Shown here: positions 8,450 to 17,319 of the stretch, piece after piece
How positions within the stretch are numbered: position 1 is the first letter of the stretch
Layout of the letters: each line of letters starts with the position of its first letter
Source of the DNA: JAGQVA01 sp041391725
GTDB taxonomy: Bacteria > Bacteroidota > Bacteroidia > J057
DNA length: 64,000 bases
Reading direction: 5' to 3'
Assembly: GCA_041391725.1 (NCBI GenBank)
Contig: JAWKNL010000025.1
Location: 29,929 to 93,928 of the forward strand
The notes under the pieces: generated by a model
What the model saw: only the letters and a program-made list of their open reading frames with translations
Databases searched by the model: none
What the model was told of the DNA's origin: nothing
Made by a program: the position numbers and the translations under genes

Positions 8450-10867
8450 ATGACCAGTTTCCCCCGAACGATTCTGTCTTATATTTCCCTTACTGCGATC
8501 TATTCGCTGATTACAGTGCTGGGATACTCCCAAAATTCGCGGATCACGGTATCCGGAAAAGTTACGGATTTTACTTCCGGCGATCCGCTGGTAGGTGCCA
8601 CCATTTCTGTCCCCGATCTCGGTGTCGGCACCTATGCCGACGAAGACGGGAAATATACGCTGGAAATCCCCGCGGGAAACCGGTCTGCTGTGGAAGTTTC
8701 TTACTCTTTTACGGGTTATTCTGCCCAGAAAATCAATATTACTACTGAGTTACCGCAAAACCTCCGCGATGTGGCGCTCCGCTCGGAAGACTATTCTACT
8801 GAGGAGGTCGTGATCACCGCAACCAAAGGTTTTGCCCAGTCTCAGTCTGATGTAACCGTTTCAATCGAAGTCGTCAAACCGCTGGCTATCAACCTTCAGG
8901 CTACGCCTTCCATTGATAAGACTTTGTCTCAGATTCCCGGCGTGGACAATCAGGACGGTCAGATCAATATTCGCGGAAGTTCGGGTTACGCCTACGGTGT
9001 GGGCAGCCGGGTAATGGTGACACTCGACGGGCTGCCACTTCTTACCGGTGACGCCGGTACAGCCAATCTCGACCTGATTCCTGTTGACAATATCTCCCAG
9101 GTGGAGGTAATGAAAGGCGCCAGTTCGGTTCTTTATGGTTCCTCTGCGCTCGGTGGCGTGATCAACATCGTCACCGCCGACCCGGAGGAAAAACCCAAAA
9201 CCTCCGTCCGCCTGAGACTGGGCATGTATGGCCCTCCGGCCAACCGTGCCATAGACTGGGACGGCGACAAAAACGCATGGTCTGCGTCCACCCATATTTT
9301 TCACAGCCGGAAAATCGGGATCATGGACTTCACCCTTCAGAGCAATTTTATCAAAGAAACCGGCTACCGGAAAGGAACAGATGCAGAAGAGTACCGCAAC
9401 CTCATTATGCTGAAGTTTAAACCGAAAAATGTGCCGGGACTCACTTTTGGCCTGAATGCAAGTGTGAGCATAGATTCCAGCGGGAGTATCCTTTACTGGA
9501 AAGGCTATTACCCCGATACCACTGTCAACGGTACAGAAAGGATCGTATCGGGTGGCGCACTTACCCCCACAGACGCCAATGGCGGATACCGAAAACAGCT
9601 TTCCACCGTCGCAGGTATAGATCCCGTGATCAAATACCTTACACCCAATGGAAAAAGCCTTTTCTGGTACAGAGGAAGATACCTCAGCAACCGCAACCAG
9701 AACAATACCAATCAGTCCACCAACAATTCGATCATTTACAACGATTTTTTATATCAGACTACCTTTCTGGATAAAATCAACTGGGTTACCGGTGCCACTT
9801 ATACATACTCTTCTATAGACGGCGATAGCCTGTATGGCGGTACGTATGTGTTTAATGGCGATACCATTCAGAGCACCGGTACACACAGCGGAAATACGTT
9901 GGGGGTATATACTCAGCTCGATGGGAAATTTGGCAGGCTGACTACCAGCCTGGGTTTCCGTTATGAAACGGTTCAGATTGATGGCGCAGCGCGCGAATCG
10001 CGGCCTGTAGCCCGGGCCGGTTTAAATCTTAGACTCTGGCCGGGGATGAATATCCGCACTTCCTTTGGGCAGGCATTCCGGGTTCCTTCGGTAGCTGAGC
10101 GGTTTGCCAATACAACCGGCGGCGGAATTGTCGTAGAACCCAACCCCAATATCCAGTCAGAATATGGATACAGTGCCGAAGTAGGATTGCGGCAGGGGTT
10201 TCTGGCAGACAGACCATCATTTGTGCTGAAAGGGTATCTCGACCTTGCGGGATTTTTGATGAATTATGAGGATATGGTTGAATTCGGGATTACCAAACGC
10301 CAGATTTTTCCGGTTCAGGATATACGTTTTTCATCCATAAATGTAGCCAATGCCCGTATTTCCGGAATTGAGCTTACCAGTATGGTTTCAGCCAACTGGA
10401 AAAACTGGTTTGTCAACTTCAGCGGCGGCGTGGTATATCTCGACCCCAAAGACCTGAATGCTGTTCCGGCGGAGCGGCAACTCGATCTGGTGAATGTGCC
10501 TTCGGACATTATAAACCCCGACAAAGTAGATCAGCCACCCTTTTTAAAATACCGCAGCCGGTGGACCGTCAGAGGAAGCCTTTCCGGAGGGTATAAGATA
10601 TTCAGCGTAACGGCAAACGTCAGGTATAAGAGTTTTGTCGAAAATATTGACCAGTACCTGTATATCGTCATTGAAGACCTCAACGATTTCAGAGAAAAAT
10701 ATCCCACCGGAGATTTGGTCACAGACCTGATTGTGTCTGCTGATGTGACCAAAAACAGCAAGCTCTCCCTTACCGTTGACAATATTACCAACCGGGAGTA
10801 TCTGATTATACCGGGGTTTCTGGCTCCGCAGCGTAAATTTACCTTACAGTATATGATCCGATTCTGA
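8450..10867 (+). CDS. TonB-dependent outer-membrane receptor with carboxypeptidase-like N-terminal domain
   Basis: 805 residues: signal peptide (1-27), a CarboxypepD_reg-like beta domain (about 32-115; VSGKVTDFTSGDPL), a plug (about 130-235; NIRGSSGYAYGVGSRV and VEVMKGASSVLYGSSALGGVINI) and a 22-strand barrel ending in a C-terminal aromatic strand (LQYMIRF). It imports a bulky substrate using TonB energy. The sequence resembles siderophore/cobalamin-type receptors more than SusC (no SusD follows), but the substrate cannot be told. The acetyltransferase gene follows after 3 bases. Confidence 0.9.
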   Translation: MTSFPRTILSYISLTAIYSLITVLGYSQNSRITVSGKVTDFTSGDPLVGATISVPDLGVGTYADEDGKYTLEIPAGNRSAVEVSYSFTGYSAQKINITTELPQNLRDVALRSEDYSTEEVVITATKGFAQSQSDVTVSIEVVKPLAINLQATPSIDKTLSQIPGVDNQDGQINIRGSSGYAYGVGSRVMVTLDGLPLLTGDAGTANLDLIPVDNISQVEVMKGASSVLYGSSALGGVINIVTADPEEKPKTSVRLRLGMYGPPANRAIDWDGDKNAWSASTHIFHSRKIGIMDFTLQSNFIKETGYRKGTDAEEYRNLIMLKFKPKNVPGLTFGLNASVSIDSSGSILYWKGYYPDTTVNGTERIVSGGALTPTDANGGYRKQLSTVAGIDPVIKYLTPNGKSLFWYRGRYLSNRNQNNTNQSTNNSIIYNDFLYQTTFLDKINWVTGATYTYSSIDGDSLYGGTYVFNGDTIQSTGTHSGNTLGVYTQLDGKFGRLTTSLGFRYETVQIDGAARESRPVARAGLNLRLWPGMNIRTSFGQAFRVPSVAERFANTTGGGIVVEPNPNIQSEYGYSAEVGLRQGFLADRPSFVLKGYLDLAGFLMNYEDMVEFGITKRQIFPVQDIRFSSINVANARISGIELTSMVSANWKNWFVNFSGGVVYLDPKDLNAVPAERQLDLVNVPSDIINPDKVDQPPFLKYRSRWTVRGSLSGGYKIFSVTANVRYKSFVENIDQYLYIVIEDLNDFREKYPTGDLVTDLIVSADVTKNSKLSLTVDNITNREYLIIPGFLAPQRKFTLQYMIRF

Positions 10868-10870
10868 AAT

Positions 10871-11308
10871 ATGGCCTCAGCTACGATTATTTCCCTCGAC
10901 AGATACAACTGGGAACTTTGTCTGGATATTCAGATGGAGCCAGAGCAGGAGCAGTTTATCCCTTCGGTCTTGTATTCACTGGCTCAGGCAAACTTTGAAG
11001 ACCTTCACCCTTATGGTATATTATATGGAGACCGGATGGTGGGTTTTCTAATGTACGGTATTTTTGGGGGAATATGCTGGATCAACCGTGTGATTGTGGA
11101 TCGCGAATATCAGGGACAGGGCATTGGTAAAAGTGCAGTAAAGGAGCTGATCTACATGCTGAAAGGCAAAATCACCTGCCGGGAAATCAGAACCAGCTAT
11201 GCAGCCGAAAACTTTGTTGCAGATCAGTTTTTCAGAGGAATTGGGTTTGTGCCGTTAAATGAAGAGATGGAACACGAAGTGGTCGCGCGGTACGAAGGTA
11301 AATTTTAG
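10871..11308 (+). CDS. GNAT-family N-acetyltransferase
   Basis: 145 residues. Motif A is clear: VIVDREYQGQGIGKSA with QGQGIGKSA at 81-89 binding the pyrophosphate of acetyl-CoA. The acceptor-side sequence (EDLHPYGILYGDRMVGF) resembles PaiA/BltD-type polyamine acetyltransferases, so a diamine or polyamine acceptor is plausible but unproven. It starts 3 bases after the TonB receptor stop, so it is probably cotranscribed with it. Its stop overlaps the end of the convergent panC by four bases. Confidence 0.85.
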   Translation: MASATIISLDRYNWELCLDIQMEPEQEQFIPSVLYSLAQANFEDLHPYGILYGDRMVGFLMYGIFGGICWINRVIVDREYQGQGIGKSAVKELIYMLKGKITCREIRTSYAAENFVADQFFRGIGFVPLNEEMEHEVVARYEGKF

Positions 11309-12150
11309 CCGAAAAGGGGCATATTATCTATCAGCCGGGTTTTGCCGAGAAATGCAGCGACAAACAGGTGCGGGTTTTCTTCCGGCGAAAGGGCAGAGAC
11401 CTCCTGAAGGTTGGTATCGTTTAGCACTTCAAAATAATCGGGCCGCACGAGCGGAAACTGATTCATCTGCCTTTCTGCAAAAGCCCTGATTTCACTTACA
11501 TCCCTGAAAGAAGCGACGTTTTCCTTTATATGACGCATGGTCTGGTAGAGAAAAAGCGCCTGTGTCCGCTCTTCGGGAGATAGATAGATATTGCGCGAAC
11601 TTAGGGCGAGGCCGTCATTTTCCCTGATGATTTCACATGGGACGACATTCAGCGGGAAATGCAATTCTTTCACCATTTGCCGGATGATCAGGCACTGCTG
11701 ATAGTCTTTTAACCCAAAATAAGCATGGTGAGGACGGGTAATATGAAACAAAATGGAGACTACCTGAACGACACCATTCATATGGCCGGGCCGGCTGGCA
11801 CCGCAAAGTTTTTTATCGAGATCTCTGATTTGGAAATAAATCTGCGTATCAGAAGGGTAAACCTCACTTCTTTGAGGGGCGAGGACAATATCGGCGCCCA
11901 TTCGCTCAAGCAGTTCACAATCCTTTTCCAGTGTGCGGGGGTATTTCTCAAAATCCTCATTGGGACCAAACTGGGTGGGGTTGACAAAAACAGTGACAAT
12001 GGTAATATCATTTTGGGCAACGGATTGCCTGACCAGGCTGGCATGGCCTTCGTGGAGTGCCCCCATAGTGGGTACAAGGCCGATTTTTGCATCAGACCTC
12101 AGATTTTCTCTGAACTTTCGGAATGAAAGAAGGTCTTGAAATACCTCCAT
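11305..12150 (-). CDS. panC: Pantoate--beta-alanine ligase
   Basis: 281 residues, normal length. It shows the nucleotidyltransferase signature MGALHEGHASL (29-39; HEGH is the HIGH-like motif), FVNPTQFGPNEDF for pantoate and ATP binding, FGLKDYQQ and SSRNIYL. It condenses pantoate with beta-alanine using ATP in coenzyme A synthesis. It is divergent from the glycogen-synthase-like gene, an arrangement I recall as common in Bacteroidota. Confidence 0.97.
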   Translation of the reverse strand: MEVFQDLLSFRKFRENLRSDAKIGLVPTMGALHEGHASLVRQSVAQNDITIVTVFVNPTQFGPNEDFEKYPRTLEKDCELLERMGADIVLAPQRSEVYPSDTQIYFQIRDLDKKLCGASRPGHMNGVVQVVSILFHITRPHHAYFGLKDYQQCLIIRQMVKELHFPLNVVPCEIIRENDGLALSSRNIYLSPEERTQALFLYQTMRHIKENVASFRDVSEIRAFAERQMNQFPLVRPDYFEVLNDTNLQEVSALSPEENPHLFVAAFLGKTRLIDNMPLFG

Positions 12151-12197
12151 AATACTATATGTACAGGATAGGGCGGGTCAATATAAGCAAACCCAGA

Positions 12198-12228
12198 TTG
12201 TTAATACAAATTATTTTTTGTATTTTTG
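12198..12228 (+). promoter_or_regulatory. Candidate sigma-A promoter for the glycogen-synthase-like gene
   Basis: TTG at 12198-12200 and TATTTTTG at 12221-12228, spaced 20 bases, match the Bacteroidota TTG-N19~21-TAnnTTTG promoter form. The start codon is 53 bases downstream. Confidence 0.55.
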
Positions 12229-12281
12229 TCCCAGATTTCTGCAACCTAGCATTATTGGCTGCGCATGTTCAACGCACTAAC

Positions 12282-13100
12282 ATGGATAAGAAAATGAGAA
12301 TTCTCTATGTGACTTCCGAAATTGATCCTTTTCTTAAACTCACTTCAGCAGCAGATTTCATCCGGCTCCTTCCACAAAGCCTTCAGGAAAAAGGACATGA
12401 GATCAGAATATTCATGCCGAAGTTTGGGGTGATCAATGAAAGAAGGAACAGGCTTCACGAGGTGGTACGATTATCCGGAATCAATATTCGCGTGGCCGGA
12501 GAAGAAAAACCCCTCACAATCAAAGTTGCCTCCATACCCAACGCGAAACTGCAGGTATATTTTCTGGATAATGAGGACTATTTCAAGCGAAAGTCAGTAC
12601 TGACCGATCCTCACAGCGACAAATTTCACCTCGACAATGACGAGCGTTCCATTTTCTTCTGCAAAGGTGTGATTGAAACTGTAAAAAAATTGGGCTGGCC
12701 CCCAAATATTATCCACTGCCATGACTGGATGACGTCTTTTATTCCTTTATATTTGCGCACCCACTATAAAGACGATCCGATGTTTAAAAACACCAAGATT
12801 GTTTTTACAGTTTACAACAACGGGTTTGATTGTGAATTGGCCAACAACTATCTGGAAAAAGTAAGGGTTGACGGGATTGCGGAGGAAAAGATAGACAACT
12901 ATACTGGCCCAAATTACGTTGGGGTATGCAAAGGTGGGATCGCCATGTCAGATGTTGTTACCAAAGGACATCCCCAGGTACACGAAAAATTAGAAGAATA
13001 CATTGATCAAGTTCAGGAAGAGCAAATATACTTCGATATCAGCGACAGGGACTCCTACGTTGAAGGGTATAACAAACTCTATGCTGACATTTCCAATTAA
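12282..13100 (+). CDS. Glycogen/starch synthase catalytic-domain-like protein (N-terminal half only)
   Basis: 272 residues from ATG 12282 (MDKKMRILYVTSEIDPF). It matches the GT5 N-terminal Rossmann half: LYVTSEIDPFLKLTSAADF corresponds to the ADP-glucose-binding start, and IIHCHDWMTSFIPLYL to the conserved HDW block. The usual KVGGL sequence near the start is changed to KLTSAAD, and the GT-B C-terminal half is absent, so it may not be a working glycogen synthase. Such short forms occur next to panC and DUF4270 genes in many Bacteroidota and their activity is unclear. Its last 20 bases overlap the start of the next gene. Confidence 0.75.
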   Translation: MDKKMRILYVTSEIDPFLKLTSAADFIRLLPQSLQEKGHEIRIFMPKFGVINERRNRLHEVVRLSGINIRVAGEEKPLTIKVASIPNAKLQVYFLDNEDYFKRKSVLTDPHSDKFHLDNDERSIFFCKGVIETVKKLGWPPNIIHCHDWMTSFIPLYLRTHYKDDPMFKNTKIVFTVYNNGFDCELANNYLEKVRVDGIAEEKIDNYTGPNYVGVCKGGIAMSDVVTKGHPQVHEKLEEYIDQVQEEQIYFDISDRDSYVEGYNKLYADISN

Positions 13101-14421
13101 GTACGGTTTGAAAAATACGATTCAAGTATGGCTGTTGGCTATAGTAGCGGCAGCCATTTTTTTTGTTGCCGGCTGTGAAAAGCCTATCCTGGATACAGGT
13201 ATCAACGTTTTGCCCCAGGGTGATCTTATCGGTCTCGCCTATTCTGATACCACAACCATCATCATGGAAACCCAAAGGCAGGATTCTTTTAATACCTACC
13301 GGGCTACGAGACAGTTGTTTGGCAATTTTATCGACCCGCACTTCGGGAAGGTTTCTGCTGCAACTTATACAGAGTTTCTCGCACGATCAGGGTTGAACTT
13401 TGGCGATAAAGCAGACCTGATTTTTGATTCGCTGGTATTGTTCCTCAATATCGATGGCTATTACGGAAGGATTCAGTCTGAACAGACGCTTCACGTGTAC
13501 GAGCTTACCGAGGCACTGCCCGATACAAATGTGATTTATTCTTCCACTCATCTTGCCTACGATGCTTCGAGAGATCTGGTGAAAGGGTATAAACTTACAT
13601 TTCAGGACGATGACGAACTGGGGTTGATGCGCCTGCGCCTCGACGACGCACTGGGCAAAAAACTCCTCTTTGCATCTGGTGATACGCTCTCCGACCGCGA
13701 CCTCTTCAATGAATTGTTTAAAGGATTGTATATCGGCACTGATCCTGTATCTTACCTTTCCCGCGAGCCTGGTGCAATTTTTTCATTTTTTGCCATCAGC
13801 AACGATTCGCGCATGTTGTTGTATTATCAGGAAAAAGATCCCGATACCACTACCTACACCTCCAAAAATGAGCCTTTCCTGATTACAGGCTCCACGCCCC
13901 GCTACCACAGCCTGAAGCGCACAGATGAAAATGAAGGCATTCTCCCCGAATACTTTTCCAACCCCGATACCTCTACTTTTTATGAGTTTGTGGAAGGTGG
14001 CGGACTGGATATGAAAGTTTTTGTCAAATTTCCCTATATCGACAAAATCGAAGAATCAGCGATATCCAAAGCTGATCTTGTGATTCATGTGGATCAGCAA
14101 TATCTGGGAAGCCAGCGGCGATATCTGCCTCCCTTTCAACTCGAATCGATTTTTGCGGATGAAAATGGCAACGAACTAATGATCAGCGGCCAGCCTGTAT
14201 ATGTATCCGCTCCTGCGCTCTACAATGAGGCTACAGGAACCTACACCATTACGCTCACCAACTATGTACAGCAGGTCGTAGGCGGCAGCCGGCCCAATTA
14301 CGGTTTGTTTCTTGTGCCCAACAACCGCGCATTCCAGGTCAACCGCGCTGCCATAGGCGGAGTTGGTAATCCAGATCTCAAACCGCAGCTTCAGTTGATC
14401 TACGCTAATCTGCCTGAATAA
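13081..14421 (+). CDS. DUF4270-family lipoprotein
   Basis: 446 residues from ATG 13081, overlapping the previous gene by 20 bases. A signal peptide ends in a lipobox (FFVAGC), so it is an outer-membrane-targeted lipoprotein. The following pattern (LDTGINVLPQGDLIGLAYSD, then DSFNTYRA) is the DUF4270 N-terminus, with repeated beta-rich sequence and a C-terminus near PQLQLIYA. Function unknown. Its position between the glycogen-synthase-like gene and glmS is conserved in the phylum as far as I know, suggesting a link with envelope sugar metabolism. A terminator follows. Confidence 0.85.
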   Translation: MLTFPIKYGLKNTIQVWLLAIVAAAIFFVAGCEKPILDTGINVLPQGDLIGLAYSDTTTIIMETQRQDSFNTYRATRQLFGNFIDPHFGKVSAATYTEFLARSGLNFGDKADLIFDSLVLFLNIDGYYGRIQSEQTLHVYELTEALPDTNVIYSSTHLAYDASRDLVKGYKLTFQDDDELGLMRLRLDDALGKKLLFASGDTLSDRDLFNELFKGLYIGTDPVSYLSREPGAIFSFFAISNDSRMLLYYQEKDPDTTTYTSKNEPFLITGSTPRYHSLKRTDENEGILPEYFSNPDTSTFYEFVEGGGLDMKVFVKFPYIDKIEESAISKADLVIHVDQQYLGSQRRYLPPFQLESIFADENGNELMISGQPVYVSAPALYNEATGTYTITLTNYVQQVVGGSRPNYGLFLVPNNRAFQVNRAAIGGVGNPDLKPQLQLIYANLPE

Positions 14422-14443
14422 ATAGTTTTTCGATCAAAAATAT

Positions 14444-14489
14444 ACACGGGACTGCATAAACTACTATGTAGATCCCGTGTTGCTTTTTT
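14444..14489 (+). terminator. Rho-independent terminator after the DUF4270 gene
   Basis: Perfect 8-bp stem ACACGGGA (14444-14451) with TCCCGTGT (14473-14480), extended inside by TGCATA/TATGTA, then TGCTTTTTT. Confidence 0.8.
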
Positions 14490-14565
14490 ATGAATTTTGC
14501 TCTGAAAGATTCCCTCAGGTACATGTTATTTGTAAAAAACTCAGTTCAACCCAACCCGAATTACT

Positions 14566-16398
14566 ATGTGTGGAATTGTCGGCTATATCGGCCACAAACA
14601 AGCCTATCCCATCCTCATCAAAGGATTAAAAAGACTCGAATACCGCGGATATGATTCCGCCGGTGTTGCACTTATGAACGGAGACCTCCATGTCTTTAAA
14701 AAGAAAGGAAAGGTAGCCGACCTTGAAAACCATGTCGGAGATTCTGCCCCTGTCTGCGAAATAGGTATCGGACACACCCGGTGGGCAACTCACGGAGAAC
14801 CCAACGACATCAACTCACACCCGCATGTATCCGCATCAGGCAATTTTGCACTGATCCACAACGGAATCATCGAAAATTACAGCACCCTGAAAAACCGCCT
14901 CCTCGCCAATGGAATCTCTTTTACCAGCGAAACCGACACCGAGGTTCTGGTTCAACTCATTGAGTTTATTTATGATAATGAGCCGGTATCTGTCGAAGAG
15001 GCCGTTCGCCTGGCACTCAATGAAGTCGTAGGTGCATATGGTATTATCGTAATGTGTAATGACACTCCCGAACAACTGATCGTTGCCCGGCGCAGTAGTC
15101 CCATCGTCATAGGTATAGGTGCGGGGGAATATATCATCGCCTCAGATGCTACGCCCATTGTCGGTTACACCGAAGATGTGATCTATCTCAACGACAATGA
15201 AATGGCGGTTCTCACCCGCGATTCGCATACCATCAAAACCATAGCCAATGAAGTGCGCACCCCGCTGCTACAGAAAATTGAAATGGAACTGGCAGCGCTC
15301 GAAAAAGGCGGGTACGACCACTTCATGCTGAAAGAAATATTTGAACAGCCCAATTCTATCTCCGAAAGTATCCGCGGCCGCATCAATCCCGAAGATAATA
15401 CCGTATGGCTGGGGGGGCTCGTGGATGTGCACGAGCCTTTGCGAAATGCAAAACGTTTTATTTTTGTCGCCTGCGGCACAAGCTGGCACGCCGGACTTGT
15501 AGGCGAATATCTCTTTGAAGAATTTGCGAGAGTGCCGGTTGAGGTTGAATATGCCTCCGAATTCCGCTACCGCAATCCTATTATCAATAAAGACGACGTA
15601 GTCATTGCCATCAGTCAGAGCGGAGAAACTGCCGATACCCTCGCCGCAGTGGAAATTGCCAAAGCCAACGGCGCTCTTGTCCTGGGAGTTGTAAATGTGG
15701 TCGGCTCAAGTATAGCCAGAGCTACAGATGCCGGTGTATATATCCATGCAGGCCCCGAGATTGGGGTGGCCTCGACCAAGGCGTTTACGTCGCAGGTCAC
15801 AGTGCTGACCCTGATGGCCGGTTTTATCGCTCAGCTCAGAGGAACAAGTACCCCCAAAACCCAGGCTGCTATCAACGAACTGGTAAAAATCCCATCCCAA
15901 GTAGCCCGCATTCTGGAGACCAATCCGGAGGTGATGCAAATCGCCGAAATCTTTAAAGATGCCACCAATTTCCTTTATCTCGGAAGGGGATACAACTTTC
16001 CGGTTGCACTGGAGGGCGCGCTCAAGTTGAAAGAAATTTCGTATATCCATTCGGAAGGATACCCTGCGGCTGAAATGAAACACGGCCCCATTGCTTTGAT
16101 CGATGAGAATATGCCGGTTTTGTTTATCGCTACCCAGGACGAATCTTACGAAAAAATCGTCTCCAATATCGATCAGGTCGTCTCGCGGAAAGGCAGGGTA
16201 ATCGCCATTGTAACCGAAGGCGACGAGCATATTCGCGAACTGGCGGAGTTTGTGCTGGAGATTCCCTATGCAAACCCCGCGCTGCTGCCGCTGCTATCCG
16301 TAATTCCGCTTCAGTTGCTTTCCTATCATATTGCCCTTATGCGCGGCTGTAATGTGGATCAGCCCAGAAATCTTGCAAAGTCTGTAACTGTTGAATAA
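14566..16398 (+). CDS. glmS: Glutamine--fructose-6-phosphate aminotransferase (isomerizing)
   Basis: 610 residues, full length. Cys2 (MCGIVGYIG) is the N-terminal glutaminase nucleophile. The substrate signatures RGYDSAGVA, GHTRWATHG and HNGIIENY follow. Two SIS sugar-phosphate domains contain CGTSWHAG and SQSGETADTL, and the C-terminus NLAKSVTVE is the invariant ending. It makes glucosamine-6-phosphate from fructose-6-phosphate and glutamine for peptidoglycan and LPS. It is flanked by terminators and so is likely monocistronic. No glmS ribozyme was seen in the 144 bp upstream. Confidence 0.98.
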   Translation: MCGIVGYIGHKQAYPILIKGLKRLEYRGYDSAGVALMNGDLHVFKKKGKVADLENHVGDSAPVCEIGIGHTRWATHGEPNDINSHPHVSASGNFALIHNGIIENYSTLKNRLLANGISFTSETDTEVLVQLIEFIYDNEPVSVEEAVRLALNEVVGAYGIIVMCNDTPEQLIVARRSSPIVIGIGAGEYIIASDATPIVGYTEDVIYLNDNEMAVLTRDSHTIKTIANEVRTPLLQKIEMELAALEKGGYDHFMLKEIFEQPNSISESIRGRINPEDNTVWLGGLVDVHEPLRNAKRFIFVACGTSWHAGLVGEYLFEEFARVPVEVEYASEFRYRNPIINKDDVVIAISQSGETADTLAAVEIAKANGALVLGVVNVVGSSIARATDAGVYIHAGPEIGVASTKAFTSQVTVLTLMAGFIAQLRGTSTPKTQAAINELVKIPSQVARILETNPEVMQIAEIFKDATNFLYLGRGYNFPVALEGALKLKEISYIHSEGYPAAEMKHGPIALIDENMPVLFIATQDESYEKIVSNIDQVVSRKGRVIAIVTEGDEHIRELAEFVLEIPYANPALLPLLSVIPLQLLSYHIALMRGCNVDQPRNLAKSVTVE

Positions 16399-16432
16399 AG
16401 CGGTCTGAACCCACCGCACAAATACCGTGAAT

Positions 16433-16471
16433 CCGGAAATCAGGAACGCTCAATCCTGGTTTCCGGTTTTT
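16433..16471 (+). terminator. glmS terminator overlapping the aroE 3' end
   Basis: A 13-bp stem, CCGGAAATCAGGA (16433-16445) with TCCTGGTTTCCGG (16453-16465), one wobble pair, followed by a T run. Most of it lies within the last codons of the convergent aroE, which stops at 16440. Confidence 0.8.
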
Positions 16472-17225
16472 CATTCCATACCGACCACGATTTTTCTGCC
16501 TGTAGAATCAGCATTTCCATACCGTTGCAGGTGTGGGCTCCAAAGGAAGCGGCTTTTTTCATAAATAAAGTTTCTTCCGGATTATAAATCAGGTCGCAGG
16601 CAAAGTGGAAGTTGCTCATTCCTTCATAAGGAATTTCAGGCGCAAAAGCCGTATCGGGATACATGCCCAAAGGAGTGGTATTGACAATCAGATGAAAACT
16701 GGAAATCAGTTCAGGTGTAAGCGCCTGGTAAGAAAGTACCGCCTGATTTTCAGGCTTTCGGGAGACGGAAACGACATTTTCCGGTGAAAGCATTTGTTCG
16801 AGTACAAACCTGACAGCTTTGGACGCCCCGCCTGTGCCGAGCACAAGGGCTTTTTCCGGTCTTGCAGCGCCCAGAAACGCCAGCAACGACTGCCTGAATC
16901 CGCTGATATCAGAGTTGTGCCCGCTCAGTCCGTCTGCTTCCACCCTGATCGTGTTGACCGCACCAATAGCTGCGGCTTCGGGAGAAAGCCAGTTGAGGAA
17001 TGGAATCACTTCAGTTTTATAGGGAATCGTGACATTGAGACCAGTGAGTCCCTGATCGCGATAAGTTTGGACAAGCGCTGGAAAATGATCGATGGAGGGC
17101 AATTCGAAAAGTTCATACCGGTCGTGGATGCCCAGTGATTCAAATTTGGCAGTGAAATATCTTTTGGAAAAACTGTGGCCCAGTTTTTTACCGATCAGAC
17201 CGAATATTCTTTCAGGAGAAGCCAT
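16440..17225 (-). CDS. aroE: Shikimate dehydrogenase
   Basis: 261 residues, normal for the family. Shikimate-binding GHSFSKRYF (S-x-S), catalytic Lys in NVTIPYKTEV, and NSDISGF with the partner Asp are present. The NADP Rossmann loop is GTGGASKAV, and NTTPLGMYPD is conserved. It reduces 3-dehydroshikimate to shikimate in aromatic amino-acid synthesis. The final residues (PETRIERS) are encoded by the arm of the glmS terminator. A TATATTTG box lies 27 bases upstream, after the porV terminator. Confidence 0.95.
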   Translation of the reverse strand: MASPERIFGLIGKKLGHSFSKRYFTAKFESLGIHDRYELFELPSIDHFPALVQTYRDQGLTGLNVTIPYKTEVIPFLNWLSPEAAAIGAVNTIRVEADGLSGHNSDISGFRQSLLAFLGAARPEKALVLGTGGASKAVRFVLEQMLSPENVVSVSRKPENQAVLSYQALTPELISSFHLIVNTTPLGMYPDTAFAPEIPYEGMSNFHFACDLIYNPEETLFMKKAASFGAHTCNGMEMLILQAEKSWSVWNEKPETRIERS

Positions 17226-17251
17226 AATTTTCGGGAGGTTGACTATACCGG

Positions 17252-17259
17252 CAAATATA
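17252..17259 (-). promoter_or_regulatory. Candidate -7 box for aroE
   Basis: TATATTTG on the minus strand, a perfect TAnnTTTG match, just past the T run of the porV terminator and 27 bases before the aroE ATG. No convincing -33 element. Confidence 0.45.
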
Positions 17260-17287
17260 AAAAAAGAGAGCCTGAAGGCCCTCTTTT
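17258..17287 (-). terminator. Terminator after porV
   Basis: Stem AAAAGAGAGCC (17262-17272) with GGCCCTCTTTT (17277-17287), one mismatch, TGAA loop. Read on the minus strand it is followed by a run of seven T, as expected for transcription leaving porV. Confidence 0.8.
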
Positions 17288-17319
17288 GTTTTTAGGTTAG
17301 TAATGTCGGTATGATAAGT

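Noticed and set aside
14422..14565. glmS ribozyme in the glmS leader
   Set aside because: The 144-bp gap is largely filled by a terminator; no ribozyme-like pairing was seen.
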